A DNA stretch of 64,000 bases from Emticicia aquatilis (GCF_014644295.1 NZ_BMKK01000003.1:124001-188000), one strand, 5' to 3'. Numbered from the stretch's first letter, positions 18,448 to 27,396 are shown. Numbers and translations: made by a program. Notes: generated by a model from the sequence alone, not told the origin.

Positions 18448-19146
18448 TTAACAACCTTGCCCATAATAAGCGTTTTTTCCGTGTTTACGCTCGTAATGTT
18501 TCATACGTAAGGTATCTTTTATTCTTGGCGTGTTGGGGTTAATTTGCAGCGTTAGCATCGCCATTTTGGCTACTTCTTCCAACACTGCGGCATTATATAC
18601 CGATTTTTCGGCATTTTTTCCCCACGTAAAAGGCCCGTGATTTTGTAGTAAAACCATTTCGACTTCTTTATGCGAAAGTTTTTTTTCAGTAAAACAATCA
18701 AAGATTTGATTACCCGTTTCAAACTCGTAATCTCCTTCAATCATCTCATCGGTAAGGACTTTTGCACACGGAATATCTTGGTGAGTATGGTCGGCGTGAG
18801 TTGTACCAAAAATCGGAATATCCATACCTGCCTGAGCCCATGCTACCGCATACGTACTGTGCGTGTGCGTGATTCCACCAATATCTTCCCAATTTTTGTA
18901 TAATTGAGCATGAGTTTTGGTATCGGAAGATGGTCGCATGTTTCCTTCAACAACTTTGGCATCATAGTCCATAATTACAATGTCAGTCGGTTTCAGAAAC
19001 TCATAAGGCACACCGCTTGGCTTGATAGCAAAAACGCCTTTTTCTCGGTCAACTGCACTGACATTCCCGAAAGTAAATAAGACCAAACCCAACTTTGGAA
19101 GCATCATGTTAGCCTCAAAGCATTCTTCTTTTAATGATTGATACAT
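18448..19146 (-). CDS. araD: L-ribulose-5-phosphate 4-epimerase
   Basis: A 232-residue class-II aldolase-fold enzyme converting L-ribulose-5-phosphate to D-xylulose-5-phosphate. It contains the zinc-binding His cluster (GGITHTHSTYAVAWAQ, GTTHADHTHQDIPC), GVPYEFLKPTDIV for phosphate binding, and LLQNHGPFTWGK with the third metal His. The C-terminus KHGKNAYYGQ is characteristic of AraD. It lies between mgsA and the transaldolase on the same strand. Length matches E. coli AraD (231). It completes the araA-araB-araD pathway in this cluster. Confidence 0.96.
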   Translation of the reverse strand: MYQSLKEECFEANMMLPKLGLVLFTFGNVSAVDREKGVFAIKPSGVPYEFLKPTDIVIMDYDAKVVEGNMRPSSDTKTHAQLYKNWEDIGGITHTHSTYAVAWAQAGMDIPIFGTTHADHTHQDIPCAKVLTDEMIEGDYEFETGNQIFDCFTEKKLSHKEVEMVLLQNHGPFTWGKNAEKSVYNAAVLEEVAKMAMLTLQINPNTPRIKDTLRMKHYERKHGKNAYYGQGC

Positions 19147-19205
19147 ATCATTTTCTATATTTTCATTGAGTAAAACAGCTTCTTAGAAGCAATTCGCCCA
19201 AAGTT

Positions 19206-19670
19206 TTATCCGATTCTTCTTTTTAAATAATTTTTATAGTCAGGCACAGCTGTTTCGTATTCTGTGTGCATAAGAGCCGACGTGACGATGTAGTCGGCAG
19301 TGGCACGGTCGCAAGCCATCGGGATATTCCAAACCACACACAAACGCAAAAGTGCTTTAATGTCGGGGTCGTGCGGTTGTGCTTCCATGGGGTCCCAAAA
19401 GAAAAACAGCATATCAATTTTGCCTTCAGCAATCAAAGCTCCAATTTGTTGGTCGCCACCCAAAGGCCCACTCAACAGTTTTACGACCGAAATGTCAAGG
19501 GCCTCTTCGAGTAGTTTTCCTGTTGTTCCAGTAGCAAATAATTGATGCTTCGATAAAACTGCTTTATTATAAATTGCCCAGTCAATCAAATCATCTTTTT
19601 TGTTGTCATGAGCCACTAAAGCGATTCGTTTGCGTGCCGAAACAGTTTTTGTCTTGAATAAATCTGTCAT
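19206..19670 (-). CDS. mgsA: Methylglyoxal synthase
   Basis: A 154-residue enzyme that converts dihydroxyacetone phosphate to methylglyoxal and phosphate. It starts with RKRIALVAHDNKKDDLIDWA and contains ATGTTGKLLEEA for phosphate binding, SGPLGGDQQIGALIAEGKID with the catalytic Asp region, FFWDPMEAQPHDPDIKALLR and CDRATADYI, all strongly conserved. Its location between araA and araD is unusual and suggests a relief valve for triose phosphate when arabinose floods the lower pathway. It is about 60 bp from each neighbour and probably in the same transcript. Confidence 0.95.
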   Translation of the reverse strand: MTDLFKTKTVSARKRIALVAHDNKKDDLIDWAIYNKAVLSKHQLFATGTTGKLLEEALDISVVKLLSGPLGGDQQIGALIAEGKIDMLFFFWDPMEAQPHDPDIKALLRLCVVWNIPMACDRATADYIVTSALMHTEYETAVPDYKNYLKRRIG

Positions 19671-19737
19671 ATTTTGAAAGGATTTTCTACCCGTAAGTGT
19701 TTATGTTAGTTCATACAAACTTACGTATTTTCCATTT

Positions 19738-21228
19738 CTATTTGTAGGCAACATCATTAAATCTAAGCTCATTTTTTAGTCCACGAATGGTGGTATCTTT
19801 ATCAATAACCACCAGTTCAACATCGAGTATTTCGGCCAAATCTTCCATGTATTCGGTCGTAAGGTTCTGACTATAAACTGTGTGGTGAGCTCCTCCCGCT
19901 AAAAGCCATGCTTGTAGCCCGACTTCCATATTCGGCTGAGGTTTCCATAAAGCACGTGCCGTTGGCAGTTTTGGGAACGCTTCCGTTACTTCAATAGCTT
20001 CTACTTCATTGACTATCAGGCGGAAACGATTACCCAAGTCAACCAACGAAACATTTAAAGCAGGCCCAGCAGCAGCATTGAAAACCAAACGAACAGGGTC
20101 TTCTTTGCCACCAATTCCGAGTGGATGTATTTCACATTTTACTTCATTAGCTGCAATCGTAGGGCAAATTTCGAGCATGTGCGAACCCAAAACCATTGGA
20201 TTTGCGGGGTCAAAATGGTACGTATAATCTTCCATAAATGAATTTCCACCTTTCATGCCGCTGGCCATTACTTTTAGGATATGCACCATAGCCGAAGTCT
20301 TCCAGTCTCCTTCGCCGCCATATCCATAACCTGCTGCCATCATTCGCTGCGAACCAATACCAGGAAGTTGACGCATTCCGTGTAGGTCTTCAAATGTATT
20401 TGTGTAGGCCGAAAAACCACCATCTTCTAAGAATGCTTTCAATCCCAGTTCTATACGAGCAGCTTCGTATAAAGAGCTTCTTTTTTCTCCGTTTTTAGTA
20501 AGAGAAGGCATCAAAGCATAAGTATCTTCGTATTCTTGAATCAATCTGCCAATTTCTGCATCTGAAATTTGATTGATTATTTGTACTAAATCTCCCACGG
20601 CAAACGTATTGACCGAAAACCCAAATTTCATTTCGGCCGCAACTTTATCACCATCAGTAACCGCTACTTGACGCATATTATCGCCAAAACGAGCAACTTT
20701 CATGGTTTGCATCTTATATTTTGCTACCGCAACACGAGTCCAAGTATTGATTTTTTCGTGAACCGATGCTGCTTGCCAATGCCCAACCACTACTTTGCGG
20801 TTCATTCGCATCTTCGATAGTATATGCCCAAATTCACGGTCGCCATGAGCCGACTGATTAAGGTTCATGAAATCCATGTCAATGTCAGCATACGGAATAT
20901 CACGATTGAACTGGGTATGCAGATGCAAAAGCGGTATTTGTAGGGCATTTAGGCCTCTAATCCACATTTTTGCGGGCGAAAACGTGTGCATCCAAGTAAT
21001 TATTCCCACGCAGTTTGGCGTAACGTTGGCTTCTTTGCAAATCGTCAGGATTTCTTCGGGAGTTTTTACTACGGGTTTAAAAACAACTCTTACAGGAATT
21101 GTCGAAGAATTATTAAATGAGTCGGTGATAATTTTGGAATGCTCATCAACCTGACGGAGCGTTTCTTCACCGTATAAATGTTGGCTTCCAGTTACGAACC
21201 AAACTTCATAAGATTTTAAATCAAGCAT
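19738..21228 (-). CDS. araA: L-arabinose isomerase
   Basis: A 496-residue enzyme converting L-arabinose to L-ribulose in the cytoplasm. Recognisable blocks include YEVWFVTGSQHLYGEETL at the N-terminus, GIITWMHTFSPAKMWI, LHLHTQFNRDIPY, GLKAFLEDGGFSAYTNTFEDL with an active-site Glu, and FMEDYTYHFDP plus the His-rich GGAHHTVYSQ near the end. Length equals typical AraA (about 500). Its 5' side faces a broken DUF6934-like gene on the other strand. No copy of the operator lies directly upstream, so it may depend on transcription coming from araB. Confidence 0.98.
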   Translation of the reverse strand: MLDLKSYEVWFVTGSQHLYGEETLRQVDEHSKIITDSFNNSSTIPVRVVFKPVVKTPEEILTICKEANVTPNCVGIITWMHTFSPAKMWIRGLNALQIPLLHLHTQFNRDIPYADIDMDFMNLNQSAHGDREFGHILSKMRMNRKVVVGHWQAASVHEKINTWTRVAVAKYKMQTMKVARFGDNMRQVAVTDGDKVAAEMKFGFSVNTFAVGDLVQIINQISDAEIGRLIQEYEDTYALMPSLTKNGEKRSSLYEAARIELGLKAFLEDGGFSAYTNTFEDLHGMRQLPGIGSQRMMAAGYGYGGEGDWKTSAMVHILKVMASGMKGGNSFMEDYTYHFDPANPMVLGSHMLEICPTIAANEVKCEIHPLGIGGKEDPVRLVFNAAAGPALNVSLVDLGNRFRLIVNEVEAIEVTEAFPKLPTARALWKPQPNMEVGLQAWLLAGGAHHTVYSQNLTTEYMEDLAEILDVELVVIDKDTTIRGLKNELRFNDVAYK

Positions 21229-21268
21229 TGTTTTCTATAAATTTTGTATATTTTTAGTATTTTTGAAG

Positions 21269-21715
21269 ATGGACAAACCTATCTATAACATTGAAACTTC
21301 ACCCGATGGACTGTATCATATTTTTGAAAGCGTTGGCGTACAAAAAAATACCCGAAAAATGGTTGTTTATGTACCCGATGACAACAAAGCAGATTTGTTT
21401 CATTTAATTTTTGGTGACATTACTGATGATAATAATCTCGATGTGTTTGCAATTAGTAACAATCAAGATATGAAAATGATATTATCTTCGGTTATACAAA
21501 CTTTGTATGCTTTTTTTGAAATCAATCCGACTAAAAAAGTTTTTTTTACCGGAAGTACGGATGCTCGAACTCGACTTTACAGAGCAACTATTTCAAAATT
21601 ATTGTAAAAAACAGAACTTTTTTACAATATTTATGGTCTTTTGGACGATGATTCAACGGAACCATTCAATAAATCAACTTATTACAAAGGATATTTTATC
21701 GAAAAAAAGCAATGA
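21269..21715 (+). pseudogene. DUF6934-like gene interrupted by an in-frame stop
   Basis: From the ATG at 21269 the frame reads MDKPIYNIETSPDG ... VFFTGSTDARTRLYRATIS, matching the Bacteroidota family I know as DUF6934 (function unknown). A TAA at 21605-21607 stops it, but the same frame continues with family-like sequence (KTELFYNIYGLLDDDS ... GYFIEKKQ) to a TGA at 21713. The full form would be about 148 residues, the family's usual size. This is a nonsense mutation or a base-call error; a short protein of 112 residues could still be made. It lies antisense between araA and araB and overlaps a 49-codon ORF by ATGA. Confidence 0.65.
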
Positions 21716-21861
21716 AAAAAGAACTTAATATCTTAGGTATTGATGAATCAAAAGTTAAAATCAATCCTAATATTCCTAAGATTAACTTAGAAACCCCTGA
21801 AATAAAGAGTCATTTGAGTAAAGTGAGTAATCTTTTGAAAAATGTAAAAATTCCGTTTTGA
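21712..21861 (+). CDS. Small hypothetical protein translationally coupled to the DUF6934-like gene
   Basis: A 49-residue ORF (MKKELNILGIDESKVKINPN ... LKNVKIPF) whose ATG overlaps the TGA of the preceding reading frame in the sequence ATGA. That arrangement favours coupled translation and suggests a functional pair. The protein is rich in Lys, Asn and Ile, with no membrane segment and no motif I recognise. It is short and may be a decayed remnant like its neighbour. A toxin-antitoxin-like pair is a guess only. Confidence 0.45.
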   Translation: MKKELNILGIDESKVKINPNIPKINLETPEIKSHLSKVSNLLKNVKIPF

Positions 21862-21874
21862 GATTACTCGCTCT

Positions 21875-21901
21875 GCATTTTATTGTTTCTCAATAAAATG
21901 C
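21875..21901. terminator. Hairpin overlapping the araB stop codon, between converging genes
   Basis: Perfect 11-bp arms GCATTTTATTG and CAATAAAATGC flank a 5-nt loop. It covers the last codons of araB on the minus strand and follows the 49-codon ORF on the plus strand. No strong T-run follows on either side. If it stops araB transcription, araA needs its own promoter. Confidence 0.4.
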
Positions 21902-23514
21902 CCCAAACTTTGATATTTAAGATATAGTTTCTGATAAATTTCTACGTACTCAGCTCGTGGTTCGTAATGAGCATCAAAGCCCGAACCCATTGCTTTTTGT
22001 GCTGCTTGGAGGGTCGGATAAACGCCCGCAGCTACTGAAGCATTCATGGCGGCACCTAATGCACAAGCTTGGTCTGAACTTGCTACCTTGATGGGCATAT
22101 TTAGCACATCCGAAAGGGTTTGCATCACAAACGGCGACTTTTTGGCCACTCCGCCAATGGCAATCACTTGTTTGATTGGCACACCTTCGTTGATAAATCT
22201 ATCTACAATCGCTTTCGAGCCGAAGGCCGTCGCTTCAACAATCATTTTAAAAAGTTTCACGGCATCTGTTCCTAAATTCAGACCCATCAGTGAGGCTTTT
22301 AGCTCATGATTGGCATCAGGCGTACGACGTCCGTTAATCCAATCGGTGGCAACTGGGTCATTTTCGGAAACGGGTAGGAGAGAAGCCTTTTCTGATAAAT
22401 ACGGAATCAGTTTTTGAGCTAATTCATCGGCCGCTTTTTCGCCCAAAAGTTCACGTACTGGCTCGGTAATAACTCGCTGAAACCAAGCATAATAATCGCC
22501 GTAGGCAGATTGCCCTGCTTCCATTCCGAGCATATTTGGAATGATAGAGCCATCGACTTGACCACAAATGCCTTTGATTAGTAAATGTCCGATTTCTTCG
22601 TTGGGTGCAATGAGCATATCGCAGGTAGAAGTTCCCATTACTCGCACGAAATCATAAGGCTCGATTTCGGCTCCAACTGCTCCCATGTGGCAGTCAAACG
22701 CCCCAACTCCGATGATTACGTTTGTAGAAAGCCCGAGTTTTGTTGCCCATTCTTCCGAAATCTGACCCATTGATTGGTCAGATGTAAAAGTATTTCGGAA
22801 AAGACGTCCTCGTAAACCAGTTAGAAGTGGGTCGAGTTTTGTGAGAAATTCTTCCGATGGCAAGCCTTCAAATTCTTCGTGCCACATGGCTTTGTGACCC
22901 GCTGCACAGCGAGAACGCTTCAGGGTCAGTGGGTTTGTATTTCCAGTCAAAACTGCCGAAATCCAATCGCAATGCTCTACCCACGAAAAGGCTTTTTCAC
23001 GAATACTTTCATCAACTCTGAGTGTGCGGAGAATCTTTGCCCAAAACCACTCTGATGAATAAATTCCACCTACATATTTGGTAAAATCTACCTCCCAACC
23101 GTGAGCCAAATGATTGATTTCTTCGGCTTCGGCATTGGCGGTGTGGTCTTTCCAGAGAATAAACATTCCGTTTGGATTGTCCGCAAAATCGGGCAATAAT
23201 GCCAAAGGCGTGCCATTTTCATCAACAGCTACTGGGGTTGAGCCAGTAGTATCGACCGAAATACCAACAATGTTTTTCTTGATTTCCTCCGAAACACCAT
23301 CTAATGCTCCTTTGATAGCACCTTCGAGCCCTTCGAGATAGTCGAGCGGGTGTTGTCTGAACTGTGAAATGGAAGGATTGCAGAATAAACCCTGTTTCCA
23401 TCGTTCATAATAATGTACGGCCGTACCGATATTTTCGCCAGTTTGGTTATTTACTACCAATGCTCGCACCGAATCAGTTCCGTAGTCGATTCCTATTGTG
23501 AATGTTGTTTTCAT
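21880..23514 (-). CDS. araB: Ribulokinase
   Basis: A 544-residue FGGY-family kinase that phosphorylates L-ribulose to L-ribulose-5-phosphate. Diagnostic ribulokinase blocks are IGIDYGTDSVRALVV at the N-terminus, ISVDTTGSTPVAVDENGTPLAL, FILWKDHTANAEAEEIN, LKRSRCAAGHKAMWH and VMGTSTCDML, with IAIGGVAKKSPFVMQ in the C-terminal ATP domain. Length is that of ribulokinases rather than the roughly 500 of xylulokinases. An operator copy lies 7 bp before the start codon, and the putative Nudix regulator is immediately upstream on the same strand. It begins the arabinose operon. Confidence 0.95.
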   Translation of the reverse strand: MKTTFTIGIDYGTDSVRALVVNNQTGENIGTAVHYYERWKQGLFCNPSISQFRQHPLDYLEGLEGAIKGALDGVSEEIKKNIVGISVDTTGSTPVAVDENGTPLALLPDFADNPNGMFILWKDHTANAEAEEINHLAHGWEVDFTKYVGGIYSSEWFWAKILRTLRVDESIREKAFSWVEHCDWISAVLTGNTNPLTLKRSRCAAGHKAMWHEEFEGLPSEEFLTKLDPLLTGLRGRLFRNTFTSDQSMGQISEEWATKLGLSTNVIIGVGAFDCHMGAVGAEIEPYDFVRVMGTSTCDMLIAPNEEIGHLLIKGICGQVDGSIIPNMLGMEAGQSAYGDYYAWFQRVITEPVRELLGEKAADELAQKLIPYLSEKASLLPVSENDPVATDWINGRRTPDANHELKASLMGLNLGTDAVKLFKMIVEATAFGSKAIVDRFINEGVPIKQVIAIGGVAKKSPFVMQTLSDVLNMPIKVASSDQACALGAAMNASVAAGVYPTLQAAQKAMGSGFDAHYEPRAEYVEIYQKLYLKYQSLGHFIEKQ

Positions 23515-23520
23515 AATATT

Positions 23521-23537
23521 TGTGTCAAATTAACACA
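23521..23537. promoter_or_regulatory. Putative regulon operator, copy 3 (upstream of araB)
   Basis: TGTGTCAAATTAACACA has a TGTGTCAA arm and a TTAACACA arm around one A, only one mismatch from a perfect palindrome. It sits in the 67-bp gap between the Nudix-type regulator and araB, ending 7 bp before the araB ATG. This site links the shared motif to arabinose control. Confidence 0.65.
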
Positions 23538-23581
23538 TTATATTTTAATCCTTAATTATTTCAGCTAAATTTATTTTTATT

Positions 23582-24280
23582 TTATCTCATCGAGTCAGAA
23601 ATAAAATAGTGGAAGGCATTAAATTTATTTTGGTATTTCTCTTTATCAAGACGATAAAGTATTGCTTTTTTTGTGGCTGATTGCTGATTTTTTTCACCAG
23701 TATCTATCAGTAGATTTGTTGAAAGAATTTTACGGCTAAAGTTTCTTCTATCAAGGGGTATCTGATAAATAGCTTCGTAAAGTTTTTGTAGTTGTGGAAT
23801 CGTGAATTTTTCTGGCAAAAGTTCAAAACCAATTGGGTGTAAAGCCGCTTTGTATCTGAGTCTTTCGAGAGCTACATTTACCATTTCATTATGGTCAAAA
23901 ATAAGATTTGGCTTATTTTCGATGTTTATCCAAAACGCATTTTGTGCTTTTACGGCATCTTGGTCATGAGCATGAATATTAATCAAAGCAAAGAAACAAA
24001 CAGAAAGTGTGCGTTCAACTGGGTCACGATTTACTTTTCCAAAAGTCTGAATTTCTTCAAAATAAATATCTTTCAGGCCTGTTAAATCGTAAAGAATTCG
24101 ATTTGTTGCCACTTCAAGGTCTTCATTTTCTTCTAAAAAGCCACCCATCAATGACCACTTTCCTTTTTCGGGTTCGAAGTTTCGTTTTACCAACAAAAGT
24201 TTTAGGGCTTCTCCATCAAAACCAAAAACGATACAATCAAGTGCAACAAGTATTCGGGTTGAATGGTGGTACTTTTCCAT
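23582..24280 (-). CDS. Nudix-fold transcriptional regulator, AraR/NrtR-like
   Basis: This protein of about 232 residues starts at the ATG at 24280 (a TTG directly before it also fits). Residues about 8-150 form a Nudix domain, but the Nudix box is degenerate: GGFLEENEDLEVATNRILYDL has lost the catalytic Glu pair, as expected for a sensor rather than an enzyme. Residues about 155-232 look like the winged helix of the NrtR/AraR group (FTIPQLQKLYEAIY, LDRRNFSRKIL). In Bacteroides thetaiotaomicron, AraR of this class represses arabinose genes and is released by L-arabinose. Its position next to araB supports the same role. It is the best candidate to bind the 17-bp palindromes. Confidence 0.85.
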   Translation of the reverse strand: MEKYHHSTRILVALDCIVFGFDGEALKLLLVKRNFEPEKGKWSLMGGFLEENEDLEVATNRILYDLTGLKDIYFEEIQTFGKVNRDPVERTLSVCFFALINIHAHDQDAVKAQNAFWINIENKPNLIFDHNEMVNVALERLRYKAALHPIGFELLPEKFTIPQLQKLYEAIYQIPLDRRNFSRKILSTNLLIDTGEKNQQSATKKAILYRLDKEKYQNKFNAFHYFISDSMR

Positions 24281-24538
24281 CAAGTCTCTGTAAATAATTA
24301 GGTTCTGATTTGTTAATTTTCAATTCGTAAAATAACAAATACCGTGCGATTTTAGACATTGACTTTGCATGAGTTACGAATTAATTTAGTATGCAAAGAC
24401 TGACAATAACATGACTAAATTGTGTAAAAGTAGTATATATTTTGTTTTTGGACAATAATATTTGCTCAATATTTGAAAAACATACTTTCCGACTTGAAAA
24501 GTATGTTTTCCTCAAAATATTAAAAATATGGTTGTTGA
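24281..24538. other. Intergenic region between the arabinose cluster and the hydrolase operon
   Basis: This 258-bp AT-rich stretch holds the start region of the Nudix-type regulator and, at its far end, the terminator of the hydrolase operon. An imperfect spaced repeat (ACTTTGCAT ... ATGCAAAG, about 24351-24393) may be regulatory. No full copy of the 17-bp operator and no convincing ORF were seen. Confidence 0.5.
24478..24508 (-). terminator. Rho-independent terminator of the hydrolase operon
   Basis: On the minus strand, perfect 11-bp arms AAACATACTTT / AAAGTATGTTT flank a 9-nt loop and run into a T-tract. It lies 31 bp after the stop of the GH51 gene and marks the end of the long operon that begins with GH95. 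Confidence 0.75.
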
Positions 24539-26080
24539 TTATTTTGTTACTTTCAAAACAATAACAGAATAGGCAGGAATTGAAAGTTTTAAAACCCCTT
24601 TTTCAAGCTTTGCACCAGCGAAATCTTTGACTGCTACTTTGTTGGGTTGCTCAAAAGTATTGTGGTCGCTGATGTTTGATGCTGACAAAATCTGACCCGA
24701 TACTTTGCTGAAATCATCTCCTCTGAGGTTTATTGACACTTCGTGAGCTTTACTATAATCAATGTTTGTCAACGAAATATTCAATGCTCCCGCAGCGTCT
24801 TTTGAAGCAGATGCTGAAACTGCAGTAAGTTTTTTGCCATTGAATTCATACTTGGGCGACTCGATGCTCATCGGAACGAGGGTGGCATCTTGGTGAACGT
24901 TATACATTTTCATCACATGAAAAGTAGGCGTTAGCAACATTTTTTCTTCATTGGTCAGAATCACGGCCTGCAAGACATTTACGATTTGAGCCAAATTTGC
25001 TCCACGCACACGCTCAGCGTGATTATTGAAAATGTTGAGAGTCAATCCTGCAATCATGGCATCACGCATGGTGTTTTGTTGATATAAAGCACCTTTGCCT
25101 TCGGCATCGGTTTCGTACCAGCCACCCCATTCGTCAACGATTAAGTCGATTTTCTTTTCTGGGTCATATTTATCCATGATTGTGCTGTGTTTTGTCACAA
25201 ACTCTTCCATCTTCCAAGCTTCTTCCATCGTTTTGAAGTAAGTTGCTTCGTTAAATCCAACCGATGGACCTTTTGTATCTCGCCAGCTTAACACCGAATA
25301 ATGATGAAGAGCCAAGGCCGACATCATATTGTGTGGGATGTTTTTCATTAAAGTTTCTGTCCACGCAAAATCGTCGCTACTTGCACCAGATGCTACTTTA
25401 TAAAGTTTTGACTCAGGTGTAATATCTTTCATGAAAGTAGCATACTGGCGATAAATATTGGCGTAATATTCGGCTGTCATATTTCCACCACAACCCCAAG
25501 CTTCGTTGCCAACTCCCCAAATTTTTACATTCCAAGGTTGTTTACGACCGTTTTGAATACGAAGGTCAGACATCGGGCTTCCTGTTGGTTGATTAACGTA
25601 GCTTACCCAGTCAGCTAAATCTTTTACCGAGCCACTTCCTACATTACCTGCCAAATACGGTTCGGCACCGATACGTTCGCACAAATCAAGGAAATCGTGT
25701 GTTCCAAAACTGTTGTCTTCGGTAACACCGCCCCACCAAACATTCACCATTTTAGGGCGACTGGCTTTCGGGCCGATGCCATCTTTCCATTGGTAAGCAT
25801 CAGCGAAACATCCACCTGGCCAACGTAGGTTTGGTACTTTTAGGTCTTTGAGAGCTGCAATAACGTCGTTTCTCACGCCAGCGGTATTAGGGATTTTAGT
25901 GTTTCCTTCGCCAACGTACATTCCACCGTAGATACAGCGGCCGAGGTGTTCGGCAAAGTGCCCATAAATGTGTTTACTGATTTTTGTTTTGGCCAAATCA
26001 GTATTAAGGGTGATTTTGGTTTGAGCTGTAGCCGATAGCATAGCACAACCAGCAATAAAAGATAAAATTGTTTTTTTCAT
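24539..26080 (-). CDS. GH51 alpha-L-arabinofuranosidase
   Basis: This 513-residue exo-enzyme releases terminal L-arabinofuranose from arabinoxylan or arabinan oligosaccharides. A signal peptide (MKKTILSFIAGCAMLSATAQ) predicts periplasmic location. GH51 hallmarks are RWPGGCFADAYQWKDGIGP, IWGVGNEAWGCGG containing the acid/base Glu, and LIVDEWGGWYE containing the nucleophile Glu. The C-terminal 150 residues form the usual beta-sandwich. It is the last gene of the hydrolase operon, followed by a terminator, and feeds arabinose to the AraABD cluster next to it. Confidence 0.96.
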   Translation of the reverse strand: MKKTILSFIAGCAMLSATAQTKITLNTDLAKTKISKHIYGHFAEHLGRCIYGGMYVGEGNTKIPNTAGVRNDVIAALKDLKVPNLRWPGGCFADAYQWKDGIGPKASRPKMVNVWWGGVTEDNSFGTHDFLDLCERIGAEPYLAGNVGSGSVKDLADWVSYVNQPTGSPMSDLRIQNGRKQPWNVKIWGVGNEAWGCGGNMTAEYYANIYRQYATFMKDITPESKLYKVASGASSDDFAWTETLMKNIPHNMMSALALHHYSVLSWRDTKGPSVGFNEATYFKTMEEAWKMEEFVTKHSTIMDKYDPEKKIDLIVDEWGGWYETDAEGKGALYQQNTMRDAMIAGLTLNIFNNHAERVRGANLAQIVNVLQAVILTNEEKMLLTPTFHVMKMYNVHQDATLVPMSIESPKYEFNGKKLTAVSASASKDAAGALNISLTNIDYSKAHEVSINLRGDDFSKVSGQILSASNISDHNTFEQPNKVAVKDFAGAKLEKGVLKLSIPAYSVIVLKVTK

Positions 26081-26095
26081 TAATCAGGTGTTTAA

Positions 26096-27379
26096 TTATA
26101 GATTTATCACAATGGTCGAAACGCTCTTGGCTGGCATATCGAAAGTTACGTTTTTATCGATGATATTTAATGTTTTCTTCTCAACATTTACGGTCAAACT
26201 TGTGGTGTAAGAAGTTATGTTTTTGGCAGATAACGCCTGTAATTGAATATTTTTGACATCAAACGCATCAGGATTGATTATGACCATTACAATTTGATTG
26301 TCTTTTTTGTAGGCAGTTGTTTTTAAGAAAAAACTTGAACTTGATTTGGTGTCTATTCTTACAAATCCAGGCCTAACAAATTTTGAAAAATGTGAATAAG
26401 CGTATCCTCTTTTTAGAATTTCTCCAAAAGTCGTTCCTTCTTCTCCGTCGCCAATAAATGAGTAATATCTTTGTAAATACCACCAAATATAAGCATTCCA
26501 ATTTACATTCATGGCATCATGAATTCCCGTAAGCATTTTTATGGTTTCGTCCCACTTAGCTGACTCAGAGTACGTATTCCATTTTGCTGCACCTGCATTT
26601 CCTGTGTTTAGATTTAGGAGGTATTCTGTCATCCAAATTTCCTTTTTCTTTTGCTCTGCTATAGGGAATTTCGCAGTACCCGCACCATAAGTATGACCTG
26701 CTACAATATCAATTTTTTTAGCAGCCTCTTCATCATTTAAAATGGCGTTGGTCATGGCTTGATTAAAATTAAGCGACTCAGGTGCAGCGAGTTTTGCTCC
26801 TTTAATTTCACCTGGGGCTTTCAAAAAATTTATCATTTCTTGTGCTGTCCAGTCGCATGACTCGTAGGTCGGTTTCCAATCTGGCTCATTTTGTATAGAA
26901 ACTACGTCTATTTTGGCACCGTTTTTTTCTACAAAAACCAAAAACTCATTGATATAGTTTTTGAAAGCTGTATAGTTTTCAGGTAATAAAATACCTCGAA
27001 TATCACTGTTATTATCTTTTAATGCAGGTGGTGGCGACCACGGACTTGCAAGCACTTGCACTCCTTTTTTATTGGCTTCTTTTACTGCCTCAACTATTAT
27101 AGGCCATTCACTTTTATTTGAAGATAACCTGACTCTAAACATACTCATTCCTAACTCATTCTCACCGAGTCCGAAGGCTTTTTGGGCTTCGGCAGGTTTT
27201 AAAGACATGGTTCCCCACATTCTGTTGGCTCCTCCAAAACCAGTTATCGTTTGATAGGTAACTGTCGGTATTATTTCTAAACTCACTGTTGGGGTATTTG
27301 TGTTTACTGGAACGTCTTCAGATTTAGTACAAGAAATTAATATCCATAAAAAAACAAAATAAAGGTTAGTTTTTTTCAT
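26096..27379 (-). CDS. GH30-family glycoside hydrolase (probable xylanase), lipoprotein
   Basis: 427 residues with a lipoprotein signal (lipobox ILISC). The sequence has the GH30 (beta/alpha)8 barrel plus side beta-domain: TITGFGGANRMWG at the start, a VSIQNEPDWKPTYESCDW motif with the acid/base Glu, and KKEIWMTEYLLN with the nucleophile Glu, then a C-terminal beta-structure ending PAKSVSTIVINL. GH30 members in xylan loci are usually endo- or exo-acting xylanases, some needing a glucuronic acid branch. It is the only candidate for an endo-acting xylan enzyme in the window. The subfamily cannot be fixed by eye. Confidence 0.88.
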   Translation of the reverse strand: MKKTNLYFVFLWILISCTKSEDVPVNTNTPTVSLEIIPTVTYQTITGFGGANRMWGTMSLKPAEAQKAFGLGENELGMSMFRVRLSSNKSEWPIIVEAVKEANKKGVQVLASPWSPPPALKDNNSDIRGILLPENYTAFKNYINEFLVFVEKNGAKIDVVSIQNEPDWKPTYESCDWTAQEMINFLKAPGEIKGAKLAAPESLNFNQAMTNAILNDEEAAKKIDIVAGHTYGAGTAKFPIAEQKKKEIWMTEYLLNLNTGNAGAAKWNTYSESAKWDETIKMLTGIHDAMNVNWNAYIWWYLQRYYSFIGDGEEGTTFGEILKRGYAYSHFSKFVRPGFVRIDTKSSSSFFLKTTAYKKDNQIVMVIINPDAFDVKNIQLQALSAKNITSYTTSLTVNVEKKTLNIIDKNVTFDMPAKSVSTIVINL

Positions 27380-27396
27380 AAGTAATAAGGTGGTTC

